A stretch of 64,000 nucleotides of DNA from NCBI GenBank assembly GCA_905250025.1, contig CAJNOJ010000257.1, positions 79,227-143,226 on the forward strand. The letters run 5' to 3'. The position numbers were made by a program, and so were the translations under genes. The number at the start of each line of letters is the position of its first letter. Position 1 is the stretch's first letter. Of the stretch, positions 47,464 through 58,113 are shown one piece after another. This DNA is from Adineta ricciae (taxonomy: Eukaryota; Rotifera; Eurotatoria; Adinetida; Adinetidae). The notes beneath the pieces are model-generated. The model was given only the letters and a program-made list of their open reading frames with translations, ran no database searches and was not told the origin of the DNA.

Positions 47464-49172
47464 NACTCATCTCCTTCATTTACCAGATGAAATATTATTG
47501 AATATTTTCAAAAACCTAGGTAATACTTCTGTTCTTTATTCTTTACTTGGCATTAATAACAAACGACTGGAAAATATCATCCGACATAGATCCTTTTCTA
47601 ATGAATTGAATATTGCATCGATGACAAAAGATATTTCAATAATTCATCCAATACTTGATCGATTTTGTGATTATATAATACCTCAAATTTCTGTCAATAT
47701 CAAGTGTCTCATTCTTGAGCCACGGTATATGGAAGGTGTTTTGTTTGCCATTCATTATCCGAATTTAAGCGAATTGAAAATTGTACACTATGACCACGAT
47801 CAAATGTTAACTTCTTACATAAGTAGTCAAATAATTACAATTTGGACCTAGATAATGTAATGTATGTCTTTATTTAGATAATTTATCGTTTCGACATATT
47901 TTAAAACAACAAATTACAAAACTTGACTTGATGTACAACTGTAAAACGATTACACCAAGATCACTGAAACTTATTGCGAAATCAGTTCATGCACAAATTT
48001 TGATTGACGGCGAAAGGTTACAACATTTGAGTGTTACTTCATCTACAGGTTTGTTATATGCAAGCTTAGTACTTCGTTATTTACCACCGACCATCTTTAC
48101 TTCTTCAACACTTACTTATCTACGTATTAATGTACAAACTTTCACTGATCTTCTCTATCTACTTGATGGTCGATTCAAACAATTGCATACTTTAATTGCC
48201 CACATTTATTCTATGGAAACCGATTCATCAGTTGTATATAACACAGTAAATATTTTTTTTCAAATGAATAAATTAAATACTTTGAGAAATACATGAATCT
48301 CAATAAAATATTCTTCTATTTTATAGGATGATTTACCTAATCTGAAGTGTTTTTCATTTGTATATTATTATGAAAGTCCACAATATTATAACGTTTTACG
48401 TCATCTTTGTCGTATGAAAAACTTGGAAAAACTTACGTTATATATACGCATCGTCTTCGAAACTACATTCATAGATCCCATTGATCTCATCAATCAATTT
48501 TTAATGAATGCATCCGAACTTCAGTCTTTTAAGTTTTATCTTGGTACAAGAAGTAAAAGAACTGATTTAATTCATTATTTATCTGAGAACGATATTAAAC
48601 AAAATTATATGAAAAACGTCAAATGTCAAGAGATATCAAATTTCGTTCAGTATAATGGTGATTCAGGTATCAACCATATGTTCACACTTCCTTTTCAATT
48701 CGAATATCTTCAAGATGTTGGAAATATATTTCCAGATATTCTATTCAGCAATGTCGTTGATTTATGTGTATGTGATAATACTCCATTTGAACATGAATTT
48801 TTTCAACGAATAAGTCGAAGTTTTCCAAAGCTTCGAGCACTTACTGTAGTCAACACGAAACCATGGTTATATAAAACGGGAGTACCATCTGATAATATGA
48901 TTCCATCATATGAAATAGTCGAGTATCCGCATCTAAGTTTTCTTGATATTTCAACAGTAAGTAATTATTATATCGAAGAATTTCTCAATGAAACTAAAAT
49001 ACGTTTATCATGTCTACTTGAATTAAAAATCGATTATGAAAGATTAAGAGTAATTACCAAAGATTTTACACGAGAAAGCACACGACATAATTGTGCAAAT
49101 GTGCAACGATTAATTATTTATAGAGCAATTGTTGGTTCGAAAGATTATTATGATTATTTTCCTTTATTGTAA
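47228..49172 (+). CDS. F-box protein with leucine-rich region; 5' end duplicated in the sequence
   Basis: ATG at 47228. The 221 bases 47243-47463 are repeated exactly at 47465-47685 across a single N, so the real first exon is one copy of this, running to about 47822. A 55 bp intron, then exon 47878-48245, an 81 bp intron, and exon 48327-49172. The F-box is at the N-terminus (LHLPDEILLNIFKNLGNTSVLYSLLGINN), predicted to bind Skp1. The remainder has irregular leucine-rich repeats (IKCLILEPRYMEGVLF, LTYLRINVQTFTDLLYLLDG, LSCLLELKIDYERLRVITKDF). The end YDYFPLL-stop fits other members of this bdelloid family. With the duplicate removed the frame is intact. The substrate is unknown. Confidence 0.8.
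47464..47464. other. Single-N junction with 221 bp exact overlap
   Basis: Bases 47243-47463 and 47465-47685 are the same. An un-merged contig overlap explains this better than a real duplication inside an F-box. Confidence 0.85.
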
Positions 49173-49308
49173 ATTGTTTCCTTATACTTGAATAATAAAA
49201 TACTATTAATAAATGCTGAAAGAAACAGTTCAAATGTATATTGTTAAGAGAAATCAATTCTCTTTGTTCTGTTGTTGTCGTAGTTGACTTTCGAAATCGG
49301 CTAAAAAA

Positions 49309-49309
49309 N
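49309..49309. other. Single-N junction ending the P450 fragment
   Basis: The P450 frame is lost on its left side. The 136 bases between it and the F-box stop do not continue the P450. Confidence 0.8.
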
Positions 49310-49703
49310 CTTCCCATCCAAGACTCAATTGGGAAGAAATGTCCATCATTGCGGGAAACATATCCCGAATTGCTTGTGGGCCGAAAGCAGGCATCAAGAT
49401 TTTGTGTGCAAGTTTCCAGTTGGGTTCGGATGTATGTGCAGTGAACAAGCCATCACCAGCTGGAAATCTTAATTCTTCGAGGACTGGATCAACGTTTTTA
49501 TCAAATTTCGTTTCATCGCATAAAAAATTGGTAAGTTCTTGATTACATACGATGACGATGTTCTGATCGAGAATTGTCAATCGATAGATATCACCATACA
49601 ATTGGTGTAATCTTTTTAATGAGTTCAGAGTTTGAACTGGGTCCAATTCTTTCAAATTTCCAATAATCCACTTTTTCGGCGGTTGTGGAATCGCTTTTGC
49701 CAT
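49310..49703 (-). CDS. CYP102/BM3-like P450, N-terminal fragment of a second gene
   Basis: About 131 codons from ATG 49703. They match the first 131 residues of the complete gene at 57431 (about 70-75 per cent identical by eye), including IPQP, WIIGNLKELDP, YGDIYRL, CDETKFDK, GDGLFTA and SEPNWKLAHKILMPAFGPQA. The frame breaks at the unknown base 49309 just after QLSLGWE, so the rest of the gene is missing from this assembly or has been deleted. It starts 518 bp from the oppositely oriented nuclear receptor 1. Divergence from the complete gene shows an older paralogue, not an allele. Confidence 0.75.
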
Positions 49704-50221
49704 GGTAATCGACTTGAAAATGCTTTGGAATTCTGAACGATATCGAAGCCCTTTTATTAATCACCATTTTTTTCTGTTCTGTTAGTACAAGTCACCTCAC
49801 TGAAATACAGGTACGTCTTCAGAGGACGTCCGCAGAATACGTGTAAAAATAGAACGTAATTGAATTGCCTGATGAATCATCATCATGTGAAGAATAACGC
49901 GTATGCAATATAGAAAGCAGATTATTGCGGCATCGATAGTATGTAATTCAAAAATATTTCAATTTGCCAGTCAGGATTATTTGATTTAATTATATCTACC
50001 GATGATTTGTGCTTTGTTTTAAATCGATGACAGCACACGCTATCCTCTTTCTCGTCGTTTTCACCACCCTTATGCGTAAAATATGACAGAACGAAAAAGA
50101 AAAAATAATAGTCAACGTGCACTACCATTCATTTGAAGGGCTGATAAAAAAAACGACAACTACTATTTTTCTTTTATACATTCGTAAAACAAAATCATCA
50201 ATATCTAATCTTTAAAAGCAA
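49704..50221. promoter_or_regulatory. Head-to-head intergenic region, P450 fragment and nuclear receptor 1
   Basis: 518 bp between two divergent start codons. It contains GGACGTCC-GCA-GAATACG (49824-49841) and a TCACCT (AGGTGA on the minus strand, 49792-49797), both with counterparts in 57432-58113. A shared control region is inferred. Confidence 0.5.
49824..49841. promoter_or_regulatory. Palindromic GGACGTCC-N3-GAATACG element, copy 1
   Basis: GGACGTCC is its own reverse complement. With the same 3-base gap to GAATACG it also occurs at 57633-57650. Here it lies 121 bp upstream of the P450 start. Confidence 0.45.
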
Positions 50222-51805
50222 ATGGCTAACTTGAATTCGAACAGACATGTTATTGTTATCGCACCAAACGAGAAAACATTTGAAAAAATCATGTCTATTG
50301 TCCAATGTGCAGACAATTGTGGTGAAACAAAACATGTAAGTGGTATTAAATTAGATGGACATAAGATATAAGTTATATTATTATAGATCGCTGAATCTAC
50401 CAATGAAGATAAAACAAAGGGATCGCATAAACGACGTAAAACCGATTTGACCTGCGTTGTATGTAATGATAAATGTTCTGGATATAATTTCAATGTCATT
50501 TCTTGTGAATCATGTAAATCATTTTTTTATCGAAATTCCACACAAAATCTAGTAAGACATTATTTCTATTCCCTCTGTTTCATAATTATGTTCTCCTTGT
50601 TTAATAGAAGGATCTCAAATGTTTAACAGATACGAAGAATTGTATTGTAAATTTTCAAAATAGACGTAAAATGTGCAGATACTGTCGACTTCAGAAATGT
50701 TTATCAGTTGGTACGTAGGTTATTTGATTATGACTAGAATCTATAGCAAAGAAATTTGATGGTATAGGTATGAAATGGATGTCTTCGACAAGTGATAAGT
50801 TAACTAGACAACAACAAGTAGAAGAAAATCGACGATTTACAGAGAATAGAACAAATAGTCTCATACAAAGAAGCTCTGTCAACTTTTCTCCGCATGAAAA
50901 TGATGACGAAACTTTAGAAACAGTGCGTAGAATTTGGACGATAGAAAAACGAAAATAGATCTACTATTTTGAAGGAACCAGCTATCGAACAACTTCTCGC
51001 TTCTCAATCACCATGTCGACCACTTTCCCAAGAACATTTTCTCACAAGCGACGATCACAATCGTCTCAATTTGATAAAATCTTGTTACGAAAAAGCTTTT
51101 CAACATGCAACAGTCAAACGCGACATATCTGTTTTCGATCGTACAATTGACCGACGTTGGGGTTTGCTCTATTCCGCTTCACTTTTCTATGATATGGGTA
51201 TGAAAATCATAACATTCAGTCGAAGTATTCCGGAATTCGAATCACTCAATGAACAAGATCGATTTATACTAATTAAATATAATTCCCCTATGGTGTTTCA
51301 CATGCGTCTCTCTTTAATCTTTGATCCAAATAAAGATCTTGTTATTGAACCGGAAGCTGAAAGCGAAGAACACGCCATGATTTGTGAACAAATATCACAA
51401 TACTGTTATGGAAGTCAATTAAGTTTATTATCAAATGAACTTCTCCGTTCGATTAAGAACATTTCTGATGATGATCCGATGGTTTTAAAACTAATGATAA
51501 TCATACTATTGTTTGGGAAATCTGTCGCAGCTGAAGATATTATCATAAATGATCAACCAATTCTTAGAAATGGCAAACAAGTCTATGAAGCACAGTTGAT
51601 CTATACAAATCTTCTCTTTCGTTATATGATCGAAAAATATTCGGATTATTATCAAGCAGTACGTCAATATTCACAGTTAATACAAAAAACGATCCAAATG
51701 CAACTTTTAACACGAACATTTCTACAATTTCTACACGAACAACTAATTAATACAGGAGATGATGAAGTTAACCCGATTATTAAATCAATTTTACTCATAA
51801 GTTAA
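50222..51805 (+). CDS. Nuclear receptor 1, DAF-12/DHR96 (NR1J)-like
   Basis: Exons 50222-50335, 50387-50551, 50608-50710, 50768-50922 and 50975-51805 give 455 residues in one frame. The DNA-binding domain has two zinc modules: CVVCNDKCSGYNFNVISCESC and C-x6-C-x10-C-x2-C ending RRKMCRYCRLQKC. The P-box is CESCKSFF; ESCKA is typical of the DAF-12/DHR96/NHR-8 group, and here the Ala is Ser. A hinge rich in Asn and Arg precedes a ligand-binding domain (about 180-455) with the signature helix region FESLNEQDRFILIKYN. The C-terminal helix that carries the AF-2 activation motif is not obvious (DDEVNPIIKSILLIS). It is expected to bind DNA in the nucleus and respond to a lipophilic ligand. It lies divergently beside the P450 fragment. 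Confidence 0.85.
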
Positions 51806-52430
51806 ATAATTTGTTGTTCATTCATGACAATGGGTTAAGACTTGCATAAAGTTGTAAATACAAAATTAGGGAAGAAGACATATCGTGACGTACTCTTGAT
51901 AGGATGGAAATAAACCATTCTTGGCCAATATATATATATTATATGGCATGTTATAATCAGCTTAGTTATTCAAATTTTTCATGTCACAATAAATTTCTAT
52001 ATGTAACGTATTCGAAAAGTTTTATCGCGTGTTTCGTCTATTAGATCTAAGCAGGAGCTGATTGTAGCACTGACACATTGAGGACTCTACGTAGAATTTC
52101 ATATTTATATGTTTAATGCACTATGGAAATTTCTCATTTCTTCACGATGAAATTTGCATTATTGCACAGCGGTTTTCAATCTTTCAATGCTTTGTGTTTA
52201 GAGAGTCTTCATGAAAACACCACTCGAATCCGTTATCGAAAAAAATTGACTTTCAAAATAGAATAAGTAGAATGAAAAAGTAACTCCGAACCCCCGCAGT
52301 GTTTGTGATTTCTCAGGAACGATGTCACAATACCATTATTCTGAATATCCTTCTCAGGACGGATTTGTGCTTGACTAAAAGGTCGAGAGTTGTTTAAAAT
52401 ATCTCGAAAGTAATTAATACCAGAAAGATA
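51806..52430. other. Intergenic region, nothing recognised
   Basis: 3' flank of nuclear receptor 1, with a short TA run near 51933-51945. Confidence 0.4.
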
Positions 52431-54075
52431 CTATTGAAATGAAAATCGGATGACTGTGTGATCAAAATGGAACATATGTCTGTGCTGTTCAATACGACAG
52501 TTACGAAAAGTAATTTGAAGAAAATGTGTATTAACAACAATGAACGTACCAAAGCCAATCCTTCGTTTAAAAACAATATGTTTCAACTGAAAACAGTTTC
52601 GATGTGTTACATTTCTTGTAAAATCTTTTGTTACATATGTCAATAGTTTGTATGCGATACACAGCCTGTTCAAACAAGAAAATCGTGTAGTCGAGTCACG
52701 TAGAAACTGTTCCACATAGTCCATATGAACAAGGGAATAGTCAAGTTCGACAAGATGCAAAAAGTGAATAATCGACAATGTATTTCCATGACGTTCTTTT
52801 TGTTTTGTAACGTTACTATGTCTCATACAACGAAGCAGTAGAAATGAATTGAAAATTTTAGCAAAGAATCCGTGTTCGAATGGATGATCCATGTCTCTCA
52901 AATGTAGGACACGAATATTGATGAATCTAACGTGCTTATTAATAATATTGAAATGAAACGTATGTAAATGTAATAATCGACCGACAGTAAAAATTGTTCA
53001 AATAGCTTCCATCAATGAAAGAATCTCTTAAACTAATCCGAATAGATCAAATAAGCTCTTCCAAATATAACATTCGGCGAAGAAAAGGTAACATGATGTT
53101 ATCGAATTCAGTTGTTGCAAAACATACAGATAAGAAAAACATTTTAATCGATATGGATTCGTCTAAACAAAAAAAAACATACATAATCATTTCATCTGTT
53201 CATTGATACAAGCAATCAAAAAGACCGTTCTATCTTTACTTGTTTCAATATAACTCGAGAATAAATCAAATTGAACTGAAGTAACAATACATAAGAAAGA
53301 TGCACCATTGCGCCACAAATGACTGAAACATCTCTCATCCATTTCACTGGTATTTTGAAGAACTGTATGTAAAGATGACGACAGTAGTTTTTTAATTACC
53401 ATGCTGTTCATGATTTTCACTATGAACAAACAACATATTGTAGATGGCATTCTAGTCAATAACGATTGGTAAAATAGAGAATAATCGTCACTATATAAAT
53501 CCAATTGTTTCAGATTTGTGCGCGGTACAAAAGTACCATTGTAAATGTAAGTTATTAATTTGCCGTGCAATTTACTCCGAACTTTGTCACGGATCGTCAA
53601 AACAAGATCTGATATTTGCTGTAAAACAGGAAGAAATCAAGATTTCTCTAAAAACATACAGTTTAATTGTTTGATGTCGATAGAAGAATCACGAACCATC
53701 GAAAATGTGGCATGCCATACGAATTCTGAAACCGTTAATAACAAATTTTCGTAAATTAGGATACTTGGTAACAGAAAGAACTTGTGACAAGATAGTCGCT
53801 TGCAGAGTAAGAGACCCGACGTTGTCAGAAATTCGAGGAAGTATATCGACACAAAATTGATCAAGTACTGCATTAGCTTTTGAATGTATCAGTCGTAGCG
53901 GTTCAATTGACGTCAGATTAACAAGTCGAGTAAAACCAAGACCACATAGAACTTGACCGAGATTCTTATGAACACCAATCAACGAATTTAAAACATCGAA
54001 ATTGTTATGTTTATTCAAAATATAAAGCAAAATTTCATCAGATAAATTGACAATGTTCACAATTAACTTGTCCAT
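52431..54075 (-). pseudogene. F-box/LRR gene, probably decayed
   Basis: Three pieces of one F-box gene lie in order on the minus strand: an F-box start (54075-53689, VNLSDEILLYILNKHNNFDVL), a middle part (about 53603-53187, QISDLVLTIRDKVRSKL, NLKQLDLYSDDYSLF) after a CTGTTTTACAG acceptor, and a C-terminal part (52901-52431, MDHPFEHGFFAKIF, LVELDYSLVHMDYVEQFL, VTKDFTRN) that is like the end of the gene at 47228. The middle part stops and the tail is out of frame compared with its relatives (no FPLL end). I read it as a pseudogene; a gene with unusual introns is the alternative. It separates the two P450/receptor pairs. Confidence 0.5.
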
Positions 54076-54311
54076 CTTTATTCTCTTTCAGACGATTCGA
54101 AACAGCTACATGTATATATGTGTTCCTTGTTTATATGCTATCCATATATTGTAGGCAGAATTACAATTTTGCCTAGGCAAATTACGAATTTACCTGAAAT
54201 TCAATTTTACCTACAGCATATATATTGTATACATACACGCCGAGAAGGATTAATGTTTATTCATATTTTCAAATTTAGAGCAGATTAATGAAAGAAGCAT
54301 TGAACACAATT

Positions 54312-57300
54312 TTATGCAAAAACATCAACACTATACCGATCCAATGACATATTCTCTAATATTTTTCCTGCTGCCTGTTCATCACATTGTTTCATTTCTT
54401 CAATGATCTTCACAAAACATGTTTTCACTGAAGCACCCAACTTTCTTGCACTACCACATGTATAAAACCTTGCTCCATCATCATACAACTTCGCGATTTC
54501 TTTTCGATCTTCCCAAACCAGATCTTGAACATATTTCTTTCCATCGATTATCTCACGAGAGAAAACACTTCTCACTTCAACTGCACCCACTTTTGCCCAT
54601 TTCTCCAACTCATCAGCATACAAGAAATCCTCTCTTGTTCGACAACCATAGTACAGAACTGCTCGTCCAACTTCTCTTCCACATACCAACTGAGCTGCTC
54701 TCTCTTGGATAAATCCTCGAAATGGTGCAATGCCTGTTCCTGCTGCCATCATCACGATCGGTACTCGAGTATCTTCAGGTGGATGAAATCGAACATTACT
54801 CGCTCGAATACAACAGTTGATCTTGTCTGATTCTTTCAGATTCGCCAAATAGTTCGATGCCACACCAAAATATTGTCCAACTCCACTCAACGATGGAGTG
54901 TTGATCACATCAATGGTCAATGTCACAACTTGTGCATTCCACAGAGGTGAAGATGAAATACTGTACTGACGAATGCGAAGAGCAGGCAACATTCGAAGAT
55001 ATTGTGCAAAAGACAGTTCACATGATGGATACAATTCGAGAATATCCAACACACTGACACGTTTCTCCAGAATCTCTTTCTCATACGAATCTCCAGCAAG
55101 ATTTCGAAGAGTGATTTGTTCTTTCTCATTGTGACAAACATCAGCAAGAATTTCGATCTGTCGTTTGCTGATTGGTTGAGCTAGTTCGACATAACCACTC
55201 AAGATGTCGAATGCACTGATGGGATAGTTAGTTGGAAAGAATGTGTTCGTTGATGATGCAATCTTCACATGAGTGTCACTAGACAGGTTGAATCGTTTGA
55301 GAACACGAGAGACGACTTCGATTGGATTCGTGGGTAAAACAGCGAGATAATCACCAGTTCGATAAGTTTGTCCGGTAGGCAGTTGAATCTCGAGATGTCG
55401 TTTCATCGGTCCGATTTCATTCGCTTCGACTAAACATTCGTTTTTCATCACAATGCCGAAGTCGGTCATCTGTCCCAGATTTCTCTTCGTATTCACAATT
55501 TCGATGGAAAGCTTTTCATCACTGATGACATTACGATTGTCGGTATGTTTTTGCAATAATGTTCGAAAGAGATCTTCTTTCCAGCATTCAAATGCACCGA
55601 AGAAGTCACCTGCAGCATCACCCGCACCTCGATCGATGATTCGTGTGCCACCAGTACTTGCAATCATCTGATCGATATGAGCTGGAATCTTGTGATATGT
55701 GTCCACCCAGTCACGATGACCAGCTCCAAAAACGGCATAATTGATGGGTAAATCGGGTTTGGTTTCGAGATATGCAACGAATTGTTTGGCATTTTCACAG
55801 GGTTGTCCTTCATATGAAGCAGTGATAATGATAACAGGTCGATCGGTGGGAAGATGTCCAACAGCAGAGTCGAGAGTGGACACACTTGCATTGTAACCAT
55901 AGAGAGATGCTTCGGATGCCAGTGTTTCTGCAAAGGATTGACAAGAGCCAGAATTACTACCAAAGAGAACACACATTGGTCGGAGATCTTCTCGATTTGA
56001 TTTTGTTTCTGGCGCTTTCTCTGATTTCTTTGTTGTTGTTGTTGTTGTTGATGATGAGTGGAGTGCGAATCCGATCTGTTGTCGGGGTCGAACGCGCATT
56101 TTGAAACCCTCGGGTTTGATAGTTAATGTTTGTTTGATGCGAAGATCGTAAGCAGGATCGACGAATTCGAGATGAAAATGTTTGAGAATGAGTGCGAGAG
56201 CGAGAAGACTTTCTTGCCATGCGAAAGGTCGACCAATACAAGCACGTTGACCGTTACCAAATGGTTTCCATGAGTTGGGTGGAAGTTTCTCAAATCCACC
56301 ATTTAACATGCGCTCAGGTCGAAATTCTTCAGGTTGATCCCAAACTTTCGGATCACGATGCAGCTGTGGTAAAAGAATGGATATCGTATCATTCTTATGG
56401 ACTTCATAACCGCCAGGAAGTATAATATCGCCCACCTTAGATGCGACATTAAATCCAGGTGCCGTGGGCTGTAAGCGAAGTGTCTCTTTCAGTATCGCAT
56501 CGATGTATTTCAGTTGACCTAATACATCAATTGTAATTTCACTGAATTGATCGATTTCTGCTTGTGCCTTTTGTAAGACATGAGGATTTTTCAGAAGATA
56601 ATAGAGAGTAAATGAGAGTAGTCCAGATGTTGTTTCATGTCCGGCAACCAAGAAAGTGATAATCTGATAGCGAATATTTTCATCAGATAGCTGATAGCCA
56701 GTGTCAGGATCTTTGCCATTGATCATTCGATTGAGTAGGTCATTGACATCATTTGGATGTTTTCGTCGTTCTTTGACAATATCATCACACAGTTGATGAA
56801 GATATGCAGTATCTTTATGATAACGGCGTGTACTTTTGACCATCATTTTGTTTACAAAAGAAGGTCGTTGACTTCGTTTGCCACTTTCAACAAGAACATT
56901 AGCCATCGATTTAACAAAACGATTTATAGTCGTTTGATAAAAAGTATTGAATCGGTAATTAAAAGCACACAAAGCAATGGTATCCAATGTGAGGCGAGTT
57001 AAATTATCACAAACATCAATTTCTTCACCAGCAAATCGTTCCCATCGAAGAATCAATTGTGAAGAAATGTCCATCATTGCGGGAAACATATCCCGAATTG
57101 CTTGTGGGCCGAAAGCAGGCATCAAGATTTTGTGTGCAAGTTTCCAATTAGGTTCCGATGTCGATGCAGTGAAAAGTCCATCACCGACTGAATTTCTTAA
57201 TTCTTGAAGAGCAAAATCAACGTGCTTGTCGAATTTTGTTTCGTCGCACAAGAAATTGATAATCTCTTGAGTAGATACGACAACAAGTGTTTTGTCGAAT

Positions 57301-57431
57301 ATGTTCAATCGATAGATATCACCGTACAACTTTTGTAGCCGAATAAACGAATTCAAAGTGTGATCAGGATCCAATTCTTTCAAATTACCGATTATAAATG
57401 TTTTTTCAGGTTGTGGAATTGGTTTGCTCAT
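54312..57431 (-). CDS. Self-sufficient cytochrome P450-reductase fusion, CYP102 (P450 BM3)/CYP505 type
   Basis: One intronless frame of 1,039 residues, close to the 1,049 of P450 BM3. The soluble P450 domain (1 to about 455) has no membrane anchor. It has the I-helix oxygen motif AGHETTS (263-269), K-helix ExxR (ETLR, 316-319), PERF-like RPERM and the heme loop FGNGQRACIG with ligand Cys398. A Thr/Ser/Lys linker (460-480, from a GTT repeat) follows. The flavodoxin FMN domain (about 486-635: FGSNSGSCQSFAE, TASYEGQP, VFGAGHRDW) and the FAD/NADPH reductase domain (about 660-1039: RQYSISSSP, AAGTGIAPFRGFIQER, YYGCRTREDFLY, YTCGSAR) complete it, ending YSVDVFA. It should hydroxylate fatty acids or similar lipids with NADPH in the cytosol. 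Missing introns and family range (bacteria, fungi) point to horizontal transfer. It is head-to-head with nuclear receptor 2. Confidence 0.95.
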   Translation of the reverse strand: MSKPIPQPEKTFIIGNLKELDPDHTLNSFIRLQKLYGDIYRLNIFDKTLVVVSTQEIINFLCDETKFDKHVDFALQELRNSVGDGLFTASTSEPNWKLAHKILMPAFGPQAIRDMFPAMMDISSQLILRWERFAGEEIDVCDNLTRLTLDTIALCAFNYRFNTFYQTTINRFVKSMANVLVESGKRSQRPSFVNKMMVKSTRRYHKDTAYLHQLCDDIVKERRKHPNDVNDLLNRMINGKDPDTGYQLSDENIRYQIITFLVAGHETTSGLLSFTLYYLLKNPHVLQKAQAEIDQFSEITIDVLGQLKYIDAILKETLRLQPTAPGFNVASKVGDIILPGGYEVHKNDTISILLPQLHRDPKVWDQPEEFRPERMLNGGFEKLPPNSWKPFGNGQRACIGRPFAWQESLLALALILKHFHLEFVDPAYDLRIKQTLTIKPEGFKMRVRPRQQIGFALHSSSTTTTTTKKSEKAPETKSNREDLRPMCVLFGSNSGSCQSFAETLASEASLYGYNASVSTLDSAVGHLPTDRPVIIITASYEGQPCENAKQFVAYLETKPDLPINYAVFGAGHRDWVDTYHKIPAHIDQMIASTGGTRIIDRGAGDAAGDFFGAFECWKEDLFRTLLQKHTDNRNVISDEKLSIEIVNTKRNLGQMTDFGIVMKNECLVEANEIGPMKRHLEIQLPTGQTYRTGDYLAVLPTNPIEVVSRVLKRFNLSSDTHVKIASSTNTFFPTNYPISAFDILSGYVELAQPISKRQIEILADVCHNEKEQITLRNLAGDSYEKEILEKRVSVLDILELYPSCELSFAQYLRMLPALRIRQYSISSSPLWNAQVVTLTIDVINTPSLSGVGQYFGVASNYLANLKESDKINCCIRASNVRFHPPEDTRVPIVMMAAGTGIAPFRGFIQERAAQLVCGREVGRAVLYYGCRTREDFLYADELEKWAKVGAVEVRSVFSREIIDGKKYVQDLVWEDRKEIAKLYDDGARFYTCGSARKLGASVKTCFVKIIEEMKQCDEQAAGKILENMSLDRYSVDVFA

Positions 57432-58113
57432 GATTATTGTTTACCGAATAATAGTTATGTTGAAATAACAGAAAATGCTACCGACTTTGTTAGGTTTGTA
57501 CTTTGTTATTCGAGCACTTTTTCGTTTCTCAATCATTCACGAGTAAAATCGTTACCTTTTATTCAATACTTCTTTCCGTTCGATGCGTATGGGTGATATG
57601 GGTTGTTTTGACATAAAATGTATGTATGCAGCGGACGTCCTCGGAATACGTTCGAAAAGTGCGCGTGCGTTCGTAGGAAACGAAACTCAGGTGAATTATT
57701 CGAAAAGCCTTGAATCAGTTAGTCATACAAACACGCGTACTTGATAAAACTTATGCGAGTTATATATCAAACATCTTTTCAAATGATATTATTTGCTTTG
57801 ATACGGTCGTTAGAATGTTTTTTTTTTCGTGTAAATAAACAAGAAGTTTGATCAGAAACGGTTGTCATGCATTCACTTCGTTTCAACATTTTATTGATTA
57901 CGCACGTTGCAACAGAACGAAAAGTGCGTAGTTTTCTTTTCTTCTATCTGTAGTAGTTAACCATCGATAACATGTGATTCAATGCTACTCAAATACGCAC
58001 ACGTAGTTACTCTTGTTGTGGTAGTTTTTCTTCGTTGAGTCAATGTTTAGCTTTTTACTTTATGATATCTTATAGATAGGGACAAACAAACTTATCCTCG
58101 GCTTGAAAAGTAG
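57432..58113. promoter_or_regulatory. Head-to-head intergenic region, P450-reductase and nuclear receptor 2
   Basis: 682 bp between two divergent start codons. It contains GGACGTCC-TCG-GAATACG (57633-57650) and AGGTGA (57689-57694), both also present in 49704-50221. The rest of the two regions does not align by eye, so the shared element stands out. Confidence 0.5.
57633..57650. promoter_or_regulatory. Palindromic GGACGTCC-N3-GAATACG element, copy 2
   Basis: Same arrangement as at 49824-49841, here 202 bp upstream of the P450 start. Confidence 0.45.

Noticed and set aside
47228-47851. A protein with two tandem F-boxes
   Set aside because: The second F-box is an exact 221-base copy of the first across an unknown base. 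An un-merged contig overlap is far more likely than a real double F-box.
54419-57207. Plus-strand frames over the P450-reductase gene
   Set aside because: Shadows of the long minus-strand coding region, with no start context, splice sites or family resemblance.
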